DNA of 64,000 nt, taken from assembly GCA_934700345.1 (NCBI GenBank), contig CAKUXP010000013.1, forward strand, positions 1-64,000, given 5' to 3'. Below, piece after piece: positions 8,769 through 18,441 of this stretch. Every line of letters begins with the position of its first letter. The first letter of the stretch is position 1. Position numbers and translations under genes: made by a program. The notes under the pieces are model-generated. The model saw only the letters and a program-made list of their open reading frames with translations. It was not told where the DNA came from and made no database searches. This stretch comes from an uncultured Fibrobacter sp. (GTDB lineage: Bacteria; Fibrobacterota; Fibrobacteria; Fibrobacterales; Fibrobacteraceae).

Positions 8769-9365
8769 ATGGCGATTTCCGCTGTTCTGATTTTTGGCGC
8801 TCCGGGTTCCGGCAAGGGAACTGTCGGTGCAAAGCTTGCGGCGACGACTGCTCTCAAGCATCTTTCGACCGGGGATATTTTCCGTGGCATCGCTCCGTCG
8901 AGCGAATCCGGCAAACTGCTTGCCTCCTATTCGAGCAAGGGTCTGCTTGTCCCGGACGAGGCGACTGTCAAGATCTTTGCGCGCTACGTGGAAGGTCTCG
9001 TGAACACGAACCGTCTGAATCCGGACAAGGACACGCTTCTCCTTGATGGCATTCCCCGTACGGAATCCCAGGTGGATTTGATTCGTCCGATTGTCGATGT
9101 CAAGCATATTTTTGTCCTGGACATCAAGGACGAAGCGACCATCGTCGCGCGTCTCCTGAACCGGGCAAAGATTGAAGGACGCAAGGACGATGCCGATGAA
9201 AACGTCATCAAGAACCGCTTGAAAGTCTATCGCGAATCTACGGCGAAGGTTCTCGAAAAGTACGATCCGAAGATCATCAGCCACATCACGGGCGACAACA
9301 CGCCGGATGAGGTCTTTCTGGATGTCCTCAAGGCTTACGTGGATTTTACGAAGTCCGCTAAATAA
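8769..9365 (+). CDS. adk: adenylate kinase
   Basis: The 198-residue cytoplasmic enzyme interconverts ATP plus AMP with two ADP. The P-loop is GAPGSGKGT (residues 9-17), followed by the AMP-binding HLSTGDIFR and the DGIPRT segment of the core. There is no long zinc-binding lid, only a short lid region around RLLNRAKIEGRKDDADE, so it belongs to the short form. The ATG at 8769 has AAGAGGA seven bases upstream. The open frame extends further upstream, but the extension lacks a sensible start and would precede the P-loop by 43 residues. A bidirectional terminator follows the gene. Confidence 0.95.
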   Translation: MAISAVLIFGAPGSGKGTVGAKLAATTALKHLSTGDIFRGIAPSSESGKLLASYSSKGLLVPDEATVKIFARYVEGLVNTNRLNPDKDTLLLDGIPRTESQVDLIRPIVDVKHIFVLDIKDEATIVARLLNRAKIEGRKDDADENVIKNRLKVYRESTAKVLEKYDPKIISHITGDNTPDEVFLDVLKAYVDFTKSAK

Positions 9366-9384
9366 TTTTCTTTGAAGAAAATCA

Positions 9385-9418
9385 AAAAGGAAACCGATGC
9401 TGTCGGTTTCCTTTTCCT
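9385..9418. terminator. bidirectional terminator between adk and the helicase gene
   Basis: A perfect 13-base-pair stem (AAAAGGAAACCGA with TCGGTTTCCTTTT) and five-base loop lies 19 bases after adk and 24 bases before the end of the convergent helicase gene. T-rich tracts follow on both strands. Confidence 0.8.
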
Positions 9419-9441
9419 TTTTGAAATGGCGGCTTGCGGGT

Positions 9442-10812
9442 TTATCCCAGGTTCTGCTTTCGCTGTTTTTCCCGCAACCTTTTGCGGGCTCGGCTGCCGA
9501 GGCGTTTACCGGAATGCGTGCGTGGCAACGGTCGCTCCGAACTCTGTGCAGAATTTGTCCGGCGATTTTCTTCCCGGGCCTTTTTCTCCGAATTGAAATG
9601 CCCTTTTGGGCGGGGGCCCCGAAAACGGGAATTCCGGGCTTCGCTTTCGGGCGTTTCCTTTTGCGGGGGTGGCAGTCTTTCGAGAATGCCCGGATCGCCT
9701 TCGGGAATTCGGATGCGTGTCAGTCTTTCGATAGCCCGCAGATCGCTTTCTTCGTCGGGCGCGCAGAATGAAATCGCTACGCCGTCTTTCCCTGCGCGGG
9801 CCGTCCGACCGATTCGATGTACGAAAGTTTCGGGGACATCGGGCAGGTCGTAGTTAAAAACGTGTGAGACGTTATCGACGTCGATTCCGCGGGCGGCGAT
9901 GTCCGTTGCGACCAGGACCCGGATTTGTTCCGTCTTGAAGTTCCCGAGAGCTTCCTGTCGGCGGTTCTGGCTTTTGTTGCCGTGGATGGCTGCGCATGTG
10001 ATTTTCGCCTTTTCGAGAACCCGGACGATTTTGTCCGCACCGTGCTTTGTCCGCGTAAAGACAAGGACCTTTTTCATCTCGGGATGTTCGAGGAGCATTT
10101 CCTTGAGAAGCGCGCCTTTGCGCCTTTTGTCGATGCGGTAAAGTTCCTGGCGGATGCGTTCGATGGGCGTGCTCTGCGGTGCGACTTCAATCCTGACAGG
10201 GTTTGTGCGGAGGATCGATGCGGCGAGCTTCGTGATTTCGGGAGGCATTGTCGCGCTGAAAAAAAGGTTTTGACGGCTTTGGGGCAGTAGCGCAACGACT
10301 TTTCGGATATCGTGGATGAATCCCATATCGAGCATCCTGTCCGCTTCGTCGAGGACGAAATACTGCAGTTTCTTGAGGCTTACCACGCGTTGCTGGATTA
10401 GGTCGAGCAGACGTCCCGGCGTCGCGATGAGAATATCGACGCCTTGGGAAAGCGCCCTTTTCTGGGGAATGTCGCTCACGCCGCCGAAGATACATGCGCT
10501 TGTGATGGGCGTGAATTTCTTGTACATCTCGAAACAGTCGGACACCTGGATTGCGAGTTCCCGTGTCGGAAGCAGCACCAGCACGCGGATGGGCTTCTGT
10601 CCTTTCCAGACGCCGTCCTGGAGGATGTTCTGTAAAATGGGAAGTGCGAATGCGGCGGTCTTGCCTGTTCCCGTCTGGGCGATTCCCATCAGGTCCTTGC
10701 GTTCGAGGACGGGCGGAATCGCTTTTTCCTGTATCGGTGTCGGGTTGGTGTAGCCTGCATCGTGAATCGCTCGCTGGAGGCTTTCGTCCAGTGGTAGTTC
10801 GGAAAATTTCAT
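9442..10812 (-). CDS. DEAD-box ATP-dependent RNA helicase (RhlE-like)
   Basis: The 456-residue helicase has all family motifs: a Q motif near residue 25 (PTPIQEKAIP), motif I AQTGTGKT, Ia PTRELA, TPGRLLD, motif II DEAD, motif III SAT, and motifs V and VI ARGIDVD and HRIGRTARAG. The last 70 or so residues are strongly basic and low-complexity, as in RhlE-type helicases, and probably bind RNA. Such enzymes remodel rRNA or mRNA structure using ATP. The open frame extends far upstream across the divergent trmO gene; the ATG at 10812 matches the family N-terminus (MKFSELPL). Only 40 bases separate it from divergent trmO. Confidence 0.95.
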   Translation of the reverse strand: MKFSELPLDESLQRAIHDAGYTNPTPIQEKAIPPVLERKDLMGIAQTGTGKTAAFALPILQNILQDGVWKGQKPIRVLVLLPTRELAIQVSDCFEMYKKFTPITSACIFGGVSDIPQKRALSQGVDILIATPGRLLDLIQQRVVSLKKLQYFVLDEADRMLDMGFIHDIRKVVALLPQSRQNLFFSATMPPEITKLAASILRTNPVRIEVAPQSTPIERIRQELYRIDKRRKGALLKEMLLEHPEMKKVLVFTRTKHGADKIVRVLEKAKITCAAIHGNKSQNRRQEALGNFKTEQIRVLVATDIAARGIDVDNVSHVFNYDLPDVPETFVHRIGRTARAGKDGVAISFCAPDEESDLRAIERLTRIRIPEGDPGILERLPPPQKETPESEARNSRFRGPRPKGHFNSEKKAREENRRTNSAQSSERPLPRTHSGKRLGSRARKRLREKQRKQNLG

Positions 10813-10852
10813 ATTGCGCGCAAAGCTAGAAAATTTTACTATATACGTTTCG

Positions 10853-11533
10853 ATGCAAGAAACTTTTACATTTCGAACGATTGCTCGAATCCGGTCGGAC
10901 TTCCCCGAAAAGTTCGGAATTCCTCGGCAAAGCGGAATTCTAAAGGACTTGAAATCAACCATCGTACTTGAATCTGGATTTCGAAATGCGGATGCTCTGC
11001 GCGGTCTGGAAGGTTTTTCGCATCTGTGGCTTCTCTGGATCTTTTCGGAAAACATCCGAAGCGGTTTTAGTCCGACCGTTCGTCCACCGCGACTTGGAGG
11101 AAACCGGAGAATGGGAGTCTTTGCGACGCGTTCTTCCTTTCGACCGAATCCTCTTGCGCTCTCGGTCGTGAAAATCGAAAAGATCGTGCCGTCTCCGGAT
11201 GGCCCGATTATTGTCGTATCGGGTGCGGACCTAATGGACGGAACACCGATTGTCGATATCAAGCCGTATTTACCGTACGCAGACGCCATTTCCGAGTCGC
11301 GCGGCGGATTTACAGATAAATTAAGATTTACGCCGCTAGAAGTCCGATTCCCGGAAGGCGAACTGGAAAAAATCCATCCCGAAAAAAGGGAAGTTCTGTT
11401 GAAAATCCTTTCGGAGGACCCGCGTCCAGCCTATCAGCGGGATTCGGATAGGGTCTATGGATTTCGCTTTGCGGATTGGAACGTCAAGTTTACGGTAGCG
11501 GAAAATGTTCTCCAAGTGACGAACGTTGTTTAG
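10853..11533 (+). CDS. trmO: tRNA (adenine(37)-N6)-methyltransferase TrmO (TsaA family)
   Basis: The 226-residue protein matches the TsaA/YaeB family, which transfers a methyl group from S-adenosylmethionine to the t6A37 base of certain tRNAs. Visible signatures are FGIPRQSGI near the start, LEGFSHLWLLW, FATRSSFRPNPLALS and DGTPIVDIKPYLPY, followed by a C-terminal domain with AYQRD. The ATG at 10853 is used; an earlier in-frame TTG overlaps the divergent helicase promoter region. The gene stands alone, and sbcD follows after 67 bases. Confidence 0.93.
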   Translation: MQETFTFRTIARIRSDFPEKFGIPRQSGILKDLKSTIVLESGFRNADALRGLEGFSHLWLLWIFSENIRSGFSPTVRPPRLGGNRRMGVFATRSSFRPNPLALSVVKIEKIVPSPDGPIIVVSGADLMDGTPIVDIKPYLPYADAISESRGGFTDKLRFTPLEVRFPEGELEKIHPEKREVLLKILSEDPRPAYQRDSDRVYGFRFADWNVKFTVAENVLQVTNVV

Positions 11534-11600
11534 TGTGACGGATTTCGCATTTCCTTAAATTTGTCAATTTTGACATAAAAACAGAATTAAATTTGAAACC

Positions 11601-12863
11601 ATGAGTCATTCTAGCTTTCGCATCTTGCATACTTCGGATTGGCATTTGGGCAATTCTCTGCATGAACGTTCCCGCGTGGAAGAGTACAGGGCGTTTCTTT
11701 CCTGGCTAAGGGACACGATTGAAGAAAATGAGGTCGACGCCCTTCTGGTTTCGGGCGATATCTTCGATACGGGAACCCCGAGCAATGCCGCCGAGGAGCT
11801 TTACTATTCTTTTTTGACAAGCCTGAACGGCACTTGCTGTAAAGATGTGATTATCACGGCGGGAAACCACGATTCACCGGCGACTCTCAATTCGGCGCGA
11901 TCCGTTTTGGAACTCCTGAACGTCCATGTCGTCGCGACTCCCGATGCGGAACACGGTTTTGCAAACGAAATCGTTGTATTGCCGAACGCGGAGAATCCCC
12001 GGATGATCGTGTGCGCTGCGCCCTATCTGCGCGCTCCCGCATTGCAGGCGAGCCTTTCGGACGAGAAGTGCGATTCGGAGGAAGAGTTTGTACGAAAAGG
12101 TACAAAAGCCTATTTCGCGAAACTGAAAAACTTGGCGAATGATATCCGGGAAAAATCGGGTCGAGCGATTCCCGTGGTTGCGATGGCTCACCTCTTTGCC
12201 GCTGGCGCGTCTCCGTCGGAAAATGCGGACGATTCGGAATATGCAATCGTGGGAAACCTGGAAAATGTCAATTCCAATGTTTTTCCGCCGGCGTTTGACT
12301 ATGTCGCGCTGGGACACATCCACAGACCGCAGAAAGTCGGCGGGGAAAGCCGCATCCGCTATTCGGGCTCTCCGCTTCCGATGGGATTTGACGAGGCGAA
12401 CCGCGAAAGCGTTGTCCTGGTTATCGATTTTGAAGAAGGAAAGTCTCCCGAAGTTCGACAAGTCGGCGTTCCGCAATTCCAAAGGCTCGTGACGATTTCC
12501 GGGGATTCCCTAAGCGATATCCGTGAAAAAATCGCATGTGCGGACAGGGAAACGCCGGGTGCATGGGTGCGGGTCCGCTTTACGGGGGCTGGAAGCTTCG
12601 GAAATTTGCGGCAAAACCTAGCGAACGATTTCGAGGGAACGTCTCTTGTCCTGCTGCAGGCGGAATATACGGGGCGCCCCGATCGTTTTCAAGGTACAAT
12701 CGAGGAAAAGGAACTTTCGGAATTCTCGCCAACGGAAGTTTTTGAAGAGTATCTGGAAAAGGCGGGATACGCTAAAAACGAACAGACGGATTTGAAAGCT
12801 CGCATCGAAGCGGCGTTTCAGGAAATCTTGAAAGAAGTTCAGGAAGGGAAAATCGAAGAATGA
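11601..12863 (+). CDS. sbcD: exonuclease SbcCD, nuclease subunit D
   Basis: The 420-residue Mre11-type nuclease has the calcineurin-like metallophosphoesterase motifs in order: HTSDWHLG (about 10-17), SGDIFD, AGNHDSP and GHIHRPQ. A C-terminal DNA-binding and capping region follows. With SbcC it forms an ATP-dependent complex that trims hairpins and protein-blocked DNA ends during repair and replication. Its last codons overlap the sbcC start by four bases (ATGA), giving translational coupling. Confidence 0.96.
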   Translation: MSHSSFRILHTSDWHLGNSLHERSRVEEYRAFLSWLRDTIEENEVDALLVSGDIFDTGTPSNAAEELYYSFLTSLNGTCCKDVIITAGNHDSPATLNSARSVLELLNVHVVATPDAEHGFANEIVVLPNAENPRMIVCAAPYLRAPALQASLSDEKCDSEEEFVRKGTKAYFAKLKNLANDIREKSGRAIPVVAMAHLFAAGASPSENADDSEYAIVGNLENVNSNVFPPAFDYVALGHIHRPQKVGGESRIRYSGSPLPMGFDEANRESVVLVIDFEEGKSPEVRQVGVPQFQRLVTISGDSLSDIREKIACADRETPGAWVRVRFTGAGSFGNLRQNLANDFEGTSLVLLQAEYTGRPDRFQGTIEEKELSEFSPTEVFEEYLEKAGYAKNEQTDLKARIEAAFQEILKEVQEGKIEE

Positions 12864-15800
12864 AAATCTTGTCTCTGCATTTTGCAAACATCAATTCCCT
12901 TTTGGGCGAATGGACAGTCCGCTTTGACGATCCCGCTTTTTTGCGAAATCACCTTTTTGCCATTTCCGGTCCGACCGGCTCCGGGAAGACATCGGTTCTC
13001 GATGCGATATCGCTTGCGCTTTACGGAAAGACTCCTCGCCAGGAAAATGTCGCGGACAAGCGAAATACGGAAATCGGGCCCGAACTGGTAATGACGACGG
13101 GAACCGGGAATTCCTTTTCGGAAGTGGAGTTCGAATCTTCGGGGAGTCGCTACAAGGCGATATGGAAAGTTCACCGGAGCCGAAACAGCGCCGACGGGGA
13201 CATGCAGCCGGTCGAACGAAAGCTTTTATTCGATGAGCATGGCGTTTTCTCCGCTCGGGAAGAAATTTCCAAAAACAACGATGTGCAAAGAAAAATCGAG
13301 GAAATCATCGGGCTGAACTTCTCGCAATTTATGCGGGCCGTCATGCTTCCCCAGGGAGGTTTTGACAGTTTTTTAAAGAGCAAGCGGGACGAAAAGGCGG
13401 CGATTCTCGAAAAGCTTTCCGGTCAGGAAATTTACCGTTCGATCTCCAAGGCGGCCTATGTCCGGAACAAGAAGGAAAACGAGCGGCTGGCGCAAATCAA
13501 CCAGAAAATCTCCGAAATCCAGTTGCTGCCCGAGTCTGAAGAAAACGATCTTTCGGCGTGGCTCGGATCGGCGGAAAAGACCCGGGGGGCCAAGGAAGCG
13601 GAACTGCGAAGGAACGAAGACGCCGAGCGGATCTTGAAGGACGTCATGGCGGTTGAAAAAAATTGCCAGACGTTGCGAACTTCCGTAGATGAACTCCTGA
13701 CGGAAAACCGGAACCTGGAAGAATCCCGTAAACGCCTGTCCCGGGACGAGGAAGCGCAGAAACTGATCGCGCCGCTTGAAAACCTGGAACGGCTCCGCAA
13801 GGAATATGCCGCCCAGAAAGCGCAAAAGGATGAACTGGTCAAGAAATTGCCGGAAACCGAATTGCTCTGTCGAAATGTGAAGCTTGCCTTGGAAACGAAA
13901 AAAAAGGAAGAGGAAAAGCTTTGCGAAGAAAATAAAAAGCGCGATGAGCTTCGAAATCGGGTTTCATCGCTGGATTCGGAAATTTATCGGAATGGGAAAA
14001 TCTGCGACGAGAAAAAGGCGCAACAGGAAAAGTTGGCTTCTCGATTGGAAACGTTCCGCCTTTCGCGAGTTAAATTGAATGACGATCGCTTCGGCCTGGA
14101 AAAAAAACTTGAAAAAAATGAAATATACGCGAACGCACATCCGACGCATAAGATGCTCGAAAGCGAAAAGTCGGTCATTTCGGATCGCTTGGCTCTCCTG
14201 AACGAATCGAAGGAAAACGTAGCTCGGGCAAAGGATGCGCTAGCGGTTTCAAAAAAACAGTACGGCGATGCGGAAAATGACCTTCGCGCCAAGAATCGAG
14301 AACTGAAAATCGCCGAGGAGGAACGAAATCGGGGACTTTCAAGCGATATGAATAAAATTACGTTGTTCCTGCAAGCAACGCTGGAAGATGGTGCACGCTG
14401 TCCGGTTTGCGGAAGCCCGTTCCATGCGACGCATGTTTCTCAAGAGTTTTCGCCTGGCGAAGTTTCGGCGACCGCGGAACGCTTGAATCACTTGCAGGAA
14501 CGTTATGAAACAGCGCACAACGAGACCGAAAAAGCGGAATACCGGCTTAAAATTGCGGACGGAAATGTCAAGATGTGCGAAAAGGATCTTTCCGATCGGG
14601 CAAATGTCGTTACGGAATACGTTTCCATGACAATCGGGATGCTCAAACCCTATGGGTTTTCGGAAAAGGATTTGAACGAACCCGACCTTGTTCTTTCGAA
14701 AATCCAGGATTGGGCAATCCAGTGGTCGGCTTGCATCAAGAATATCGATGCTTGCCGTCACCAGCTGTCCGTCTTGCAGGTCCAGGAAAAAAGCCTTGAC
14801 GAGAACGAAGAAAACACGAAGGGCGAACTTTCGCTTTTGAGCAAGGACCTGGACTCGAAAAAGAAAGAAGTCCAGACGTTGACAATCGAGCGGCAAAAGC
14901 TGTTCGGGTCGTCGGATGTTGCGGAAGACAGGCGCATTTGGCAGGAAAAAATCGATGCCGCATCGAGTGCCCGCTCCGAATTGTTCAATCGGCATGTCCA
15001 GGCGGAGAGATCTCTCGGAGAGCTGAAAGCGCGCCTGGAAACGGTAACATCGCAGCTGATGGCCGATGAACGGGAAAGGGAACGCCTGGAAACCGATTTT
15101 CAGACGAAGCTTCGCACAGGCGGGTTCGCTTCGGAAAACGATCTGCGCCATGCCGTGATTTCCAAGGCGGAACGCGATTTGCTGATAGCTCAAATCGACA
15201 AGGTGACGACGGAACTCTCTACCCGCAAGGGGCAATTGATTCAGGCGGAAAAACAGCTGACACTGTTGCGGCAGAAAGAAATTGGGCGGGAAACCTTGCA
15301 GACGGTTCGTTCAAAGATTGAAACGCTTGCCAGCGAATTGAAAGATCTGAACGAAGCGTTCCTGGACAAACAGCAGAAGTTCGTGGAAAATAGATACGCC
15401 AAGAAAAAATTCGCGGAAGCGAGACTTGAAAAGGATTCCCAGGAAAAAGTTTCCCTCGTTTGGAATACGCTAAACGATTTGATCGGCAGTTCCGACGGAA
15501 AAAAGTTTGTCGAATATGTCCAGCAGTTGACGCTTCGAAAGCTAATCCATGCGGCGAACCGGCATTTGCACGGTCTAGATCCCCGTTATCGGATAGAAAC
15601 GGATAAAACGGGATTGAATATCTCGCTGTATGATTCGGAATGCGGAGCCTCTAGGCTTGCGGCAAATCTTTCCGGCGGCGAGTCTTTCCTTGTAAGCCTT
15701 TCTCTGGCCCTTGGGCTTTCATCCCTGGCCAGCCAACGTGTACGCATCGATACGCTTTTCCTTGACGAAGGTTTCGGTTCGCTGGATGAACGTAAATTGC

Positions 15801-15970
15801 AAAGAGCGATAGAACTTTTGCACCGCCTCGGGGAAAGCGGCGATAAGCTGGTAGGCGTCATTTCGCACGTGAATCGCTTAAAGGAGGAAATCGCAAACCA
15901 CATCGAAGTGATTCCTACGGGAAGCGGTCACAGCAGGCTCTCGGGGCCGGGCATTCTTGCCGGAAGATGA
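12860..15970 (+). CDS. sbcC: exonuclease SbcCD, ATPase subunit C
   Basis: This is a 1036-residue SMC/Rad50-type ATPase. Walker A is GPTGSGKTS near residue 37, and two long heptad-rich coiled coils run from about 180 to 500 and 530 to 860. They meet at a zinc hook CPVCG near residue 514. The ATPase lobe resumes with the ABC signature LSGGES, Walker B LFLDEGFG and a D-loop SLDE. It tethers DNA ends and drives the SbcD nuclease. The start overlaps sbcD by four bases, and a rho-independent terminator follows 63 bases after the stop. Confidence 0.96.
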   Translation: MKILSLHFANINSLLGEWTVRFDDPAFLRNHLFAISGPTGSGKTSVLDAISLALYGKTPRQENVADKRNTEIGPELVMTTGTGNSFSEVEFESSGSRYKAIWKVHRSRNSADGDMQPVERKLLFDEHGVFSAREEISKNNDVQRKIEEIIGLNFSQFMRAVMLPQGGFDSFLKSKRDEKAAILEKLSGQEIYRSISKAAYVRNKKENERLAQINQKISEIQLLPESEENDLSAWLGSAEKTRGAKEAELRRNEDAERILKDVMAVEKNCQTLRTSVDELLTENRNLEESRKRLSRDEEAQKLIAPLENLERLRKEYAAQKAQKDELVKKLPETELLCRNVKLALETKKKEEEKLCEENKKRDELRNRVSSLDSEIYRNGKICDEKKAQQEKLASRLETFRLSRVKLNDDRFGLEKKLEKNEIYANAHPTHKMLESEKSVISDRLALLNESKENVARAKDALAVSKKQYGDAENDLRAKNRELKIAEEERNRGLSSDMNKITLFLQATLEDGARCPVCGSPFHATHVSQEFSPGEVSATAERLNHLQERYETAHNETEKAEYRLKIADGNVKMCEKDLSDRANVVTEYVSMTIGMLKPYGFSEKDLNEPDLVLSKIQDWAIQWSACIKNIDACRHQLSVLQVQEKSLDENEENTKGELSLLSKDLDSKKKEVQTLTIERQKLFGSSDVAEDRRIWQEKIDAASSARSELFNRHVQAERSLGELKARLETVTSQLMADERERERLETDFQTKLRTGGFASENDLRHAVISKAERDLLIAQIDKVTTELSTRKGQLIQAEKQLTLLRQKEIGRETLQTVRSKIETLASELKDLNEAFLDKQQKFVENRYAKKKFAEARLEKDSQEKVSLVWNTLNDLIGSSDGKKFVEYVQQLTLRKLIHAANRHLHGLDPRYRIETDKTGLNISLYDSECGASRLAANLSGGESFLVSLSLALGLSSLASQRVRIDTLFLDEGFGSLDERKLQRAIELLHRLGESGDKLVGVISHVNRLKEEIANHIEVIPTGSGHSRLSGPGILAGR

Positions 15971-16033
15971 TTGTGATTGTCAAGATTTGTCGCGTAAAAA
16001 ATGATTAATCGATGAAAATCTTTTTTTCGATTG

Positions 16034-16062
16034 AATCGTTCCCTTGACGGGAGCGATTTTTT
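16034..16062 (+). terminator. rho-independent terminator after sbcDC
   Basis: The stem AATCGTTCCC/GGGAGCGATT (one G-U pair) is followed by TTTTTT. It resembles the terminator at 6411. The rest of 15971-16170 shows no coding signal. Confidence 0.8.
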
Positions 16063-16170
16063 CTTTTATCTTGAAAATCCGCATTTGTCCGGACGCGGCA
16101 ATTTCTTCAAGGATAGCGTCCTTTCGTAGATTTCCCAAAAATAATCAATTCATTTTTTAGGAGAAAATCT

Positions 16171-18441
16171 ATGGAGCTTTTTAAAGCTTTGCCTTTTGTC
16201 GTATTATCTTCCGTGAGCCTTTTTGCCACGGAAATCACTTATCGCGATTCCAGAATGGGAACGGCGATTACTTATCCGGGTTCACCCGTTCCTGTGGAAA
16301 ACATCCAAAATCCCAAGGCGACTTATTCGTTCAACACCTATTGTACGGATATCGGCAAGGACGGTAAGTTCAAAACGGGAGCCTTTGAAGTGACGAAGAT
16401 TCGTCGCCATGCGGACAAGAAGACCATTATGCGTTCCGTTGCTCGGAGTTCTTCGATTCCGAACTATTACATCACATGTGAAAACGAAGCGGAATACCGC
16501 GTCACATGCGGTAACGGCCTCGCCTATTCGGGGAAACTGAAATGGACGGCTGCAGTGCGGCGTTGCAAGAAAAACTGCAATGTCGATAAGGGATGGAAAA
16601 CGGTTTCGCTGGGCGATTACGATGCCTCGACGGGGAAGTTCTACCAGAAAGGTTTTTGCAAGGATGAAAACCGGGTTCCAAAGGAAGAAATCTTTGAACA
16701 ATGGAACGTTCGCAAGGTGGCGCTCCCGGCGCTTCCTTCGGGTTCCAAAAAATTGGGCAGACCGATTGTCTTTGTTCCTGGCCATAATTCTTCGTTTGTT
16801 TCTTTTGGAGCAAAACCGCTCGGTAAGGCAGAGGCGACCAATTCGGATTTCTTGAACGGAAAAGTTTCCGGCTACGAGCAAGGATCCTTGCCGGATGTCA
16901 TCGCGAGAGACCAAAAACTGAACGTTTCGAAACAGGGTATCAATTCCAACGGCTTGTATTTCTTCACTGCGCCGTATCGGAAATCCGGAAAGAACTACGT
17001 CCAGGTCCTGCCTCATTGGAAAGACGATGACGCCAAGCAGTCGATTTCCTTTGCGCTGTATAAATATCTTGAAAAGGTACTCAGTGCGCACTATGGAAAT
17101 TCCTGGAAAACGGATGCGTCAAGACAGGTCGATCTGGTGGCGCATAGCCAGGGTGGACTTGTCATTCGGGAAATGCTCCGAGGGTTAAGGGCGAATTCCA
17201 GGCGCTATCCATCGGGAATGGCGAATCCGGCGAATCATATCCGCCGCGTTGTCACGGTAAATACGCCTCATTTCGGATCGGAACTTGCCGATGACTATGC
17301 GAATATTAAAAAATCGAAGCCCGCTGTCGCTGAATTCATCAAGGAAATCCAGGACCAGAGAGACCGGGAAAAGAAAGGAAACCGCTATGCGGGCAGAACG
17401 CTGCTTTCGGCAAAAGTGAAAAAGGATCTGGTCGAGTTCTTTAAAAAAGGAGCGGGAAAGGATATTTCCGCATCGATTTTACAAGAAATCGGCATGGGGA
17501 AAACGGCAAGCAAGGTTGTCGCAAATCTTTTCATTCCTTCGGACAGAATCCTTTCCGGGCTTTTGGGAACATCGACCGATGTGAGCGTAAAGCTTTTGGG
17601 AAGCTATGTCGGCGATTTCAAGTTGAAAACAACCTATAAGTATCTTTTCGGGCTTCGGGAAAAGACAACAACGAAAAAAATCGACTTCCTGAAACCGCTT
17701 CGCGATTCGTTATGGGCGTGGCATGTCGATGGATCGCATCTGGCGACACATTCATCCTTTATGGCGAAACTTTACAAGGAAGGATATCCGAAACGTCCGG
17801 ATGGGACGAACGTGCAGATGCGCCCGATGTATTCTTCGGATATGCGAGGTCTTCGCAACTATTTCATGAACCAGCTTTCGGAAGGGAGTTCCAAGTTTTG
17901 CAAGAGTTCCAACGGCGTCGAGAAAAACGCCTGTCTGTCTGTGTCGAATTTTATCAATGCGCTTCTGTATAAATCCCAAGGAGTCAAGCTGAAGAACATC
18001 CAGGGAATCGAAAGCTGGCTAAAGTTTTACAACGACCTAATGGAGGAATGGCTTGGCGCAAGCGACCTGCTTGTAACGGCTTACAGCCAGCAGTTTATGG
18101 ATAAGAAGCAGAGGCTCGGTCCAAAATACCAGAAGGAATTCCTTTCGCCGAAGACTTATTCCATCTATCTTTCGCAAGTTCCGGACATGTATCCATATAA
18201 TGTGGTTCCCCATGGCGATGTGCTGACTTACGGCAGAATCGACAATGCCGATTACAATATCCATCTGCAGAGCATCGAATTTGAAGGCGCTCCGCGGAAA
18301 GGTTCGGATCTCTATTGCGCATTGGACGAATCCAAATGTTCCGTTGGCCTGAAAAAGGTGAAGCGCAAGGAAGCCGCTCCCGCAAAGGTTATCGGTGGAA
18401 TCGTCATGGTGGATTGGAAACATCTTGTCGGCGGTGCCTGA
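16171..18441 (+). CDS. secreted lipase-like alpha/beta hydrolase
   Basis: The 756-residue protein has a signal peptide (about 1-20) and an N-terminal cysteine-rich region of about 170 residues. An alpha/beta hydrolase domain then begins at IVFVPGHN. The nucleophile elbow AHSQGG places the catalytic serine at residue 326, followed by VTVNTPHFGSELA, typical of PGAP1/lipase-like hydrolases. The long C-terminal half has no domain I recognise; a histidine in GSHLATHS could complete the triad. Lipid or ester hydrolysis outside the cytoplasm is the likely role. AGGAG lies six bases before the ATG. The stop overlaps the next gene's start by one base (TGATG), linking it to a lipoprotein and a PDZ protein. 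Confidence 0.8.
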   Translation: MELFKALPFVVLSSVSLFATEITYRDSRMGTAITYPGSPVPVENIQNPKATYSFNTYCTDIGKDGKFKTGAFEVTKIRRHADKKTIMRSVARSSSIPNYYITCENEAEYRVTCGNGLAYSGKLKWTAAVRRCKKNCNVDKGWKTVSLGDYDASTGKFYQKGFCKDENRVPKEEIFEQWNVRKVALPALPSGSKKLGRPIVFVPGHNSSFVSFGAKPLGKAEATNSDFLNGKVSGYEQGSLPDVIARDQKLNVSKQGINSNGLYFFTAPYRKSGKNYVQVLPHWKDDDAKQSISFALYKYLEKVLSAHYGNSWKTDASRQVDLVAHSQGGLVIREMLRGLRANSRRYPSGMANPANHIRRVVTVNTPHFGSELADDYANIKKSKPAVAEFIKEIQDQRDREKKGNRYAGRTLLSAKVKKDLVEFFKKGAGKDISASILQEIGMGKTASKVVANLFIPSDRILSGLLGTSTDVSVKLLGSYVGDFKLKTTYKYLFGLREKTTTKKIDFLKPLRDSLWAWHVDGSHLATHSSFMAKLYKEGYPKRPDGTNVQMRPMYSSDMRGLRNYFMNQLSEGSSKFCKSSNGVEKNACLSVSNFINALLYKSQGVKLKNIQGIESWLKFYNDLMEEWLGASDLLVTAYSQQFMDKKQRLGPKYQKEFLSPKTYSIYLSQVPDMYPYNVVPHGDVLTYGRIDNADYNIHLQSIEFEGAPRKGSDLYCALDESKCSVGLKKVKRKEAAPAKVIGGIVMVDWKHLVGGA

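Noticed and set aside
11570..11600. TTGACA at 11570-11575 as a promoter for sbcD
   Set aside because: A -10 box at normal spacing would fall within ten bases of the ATG and no suitable hexamer is there.
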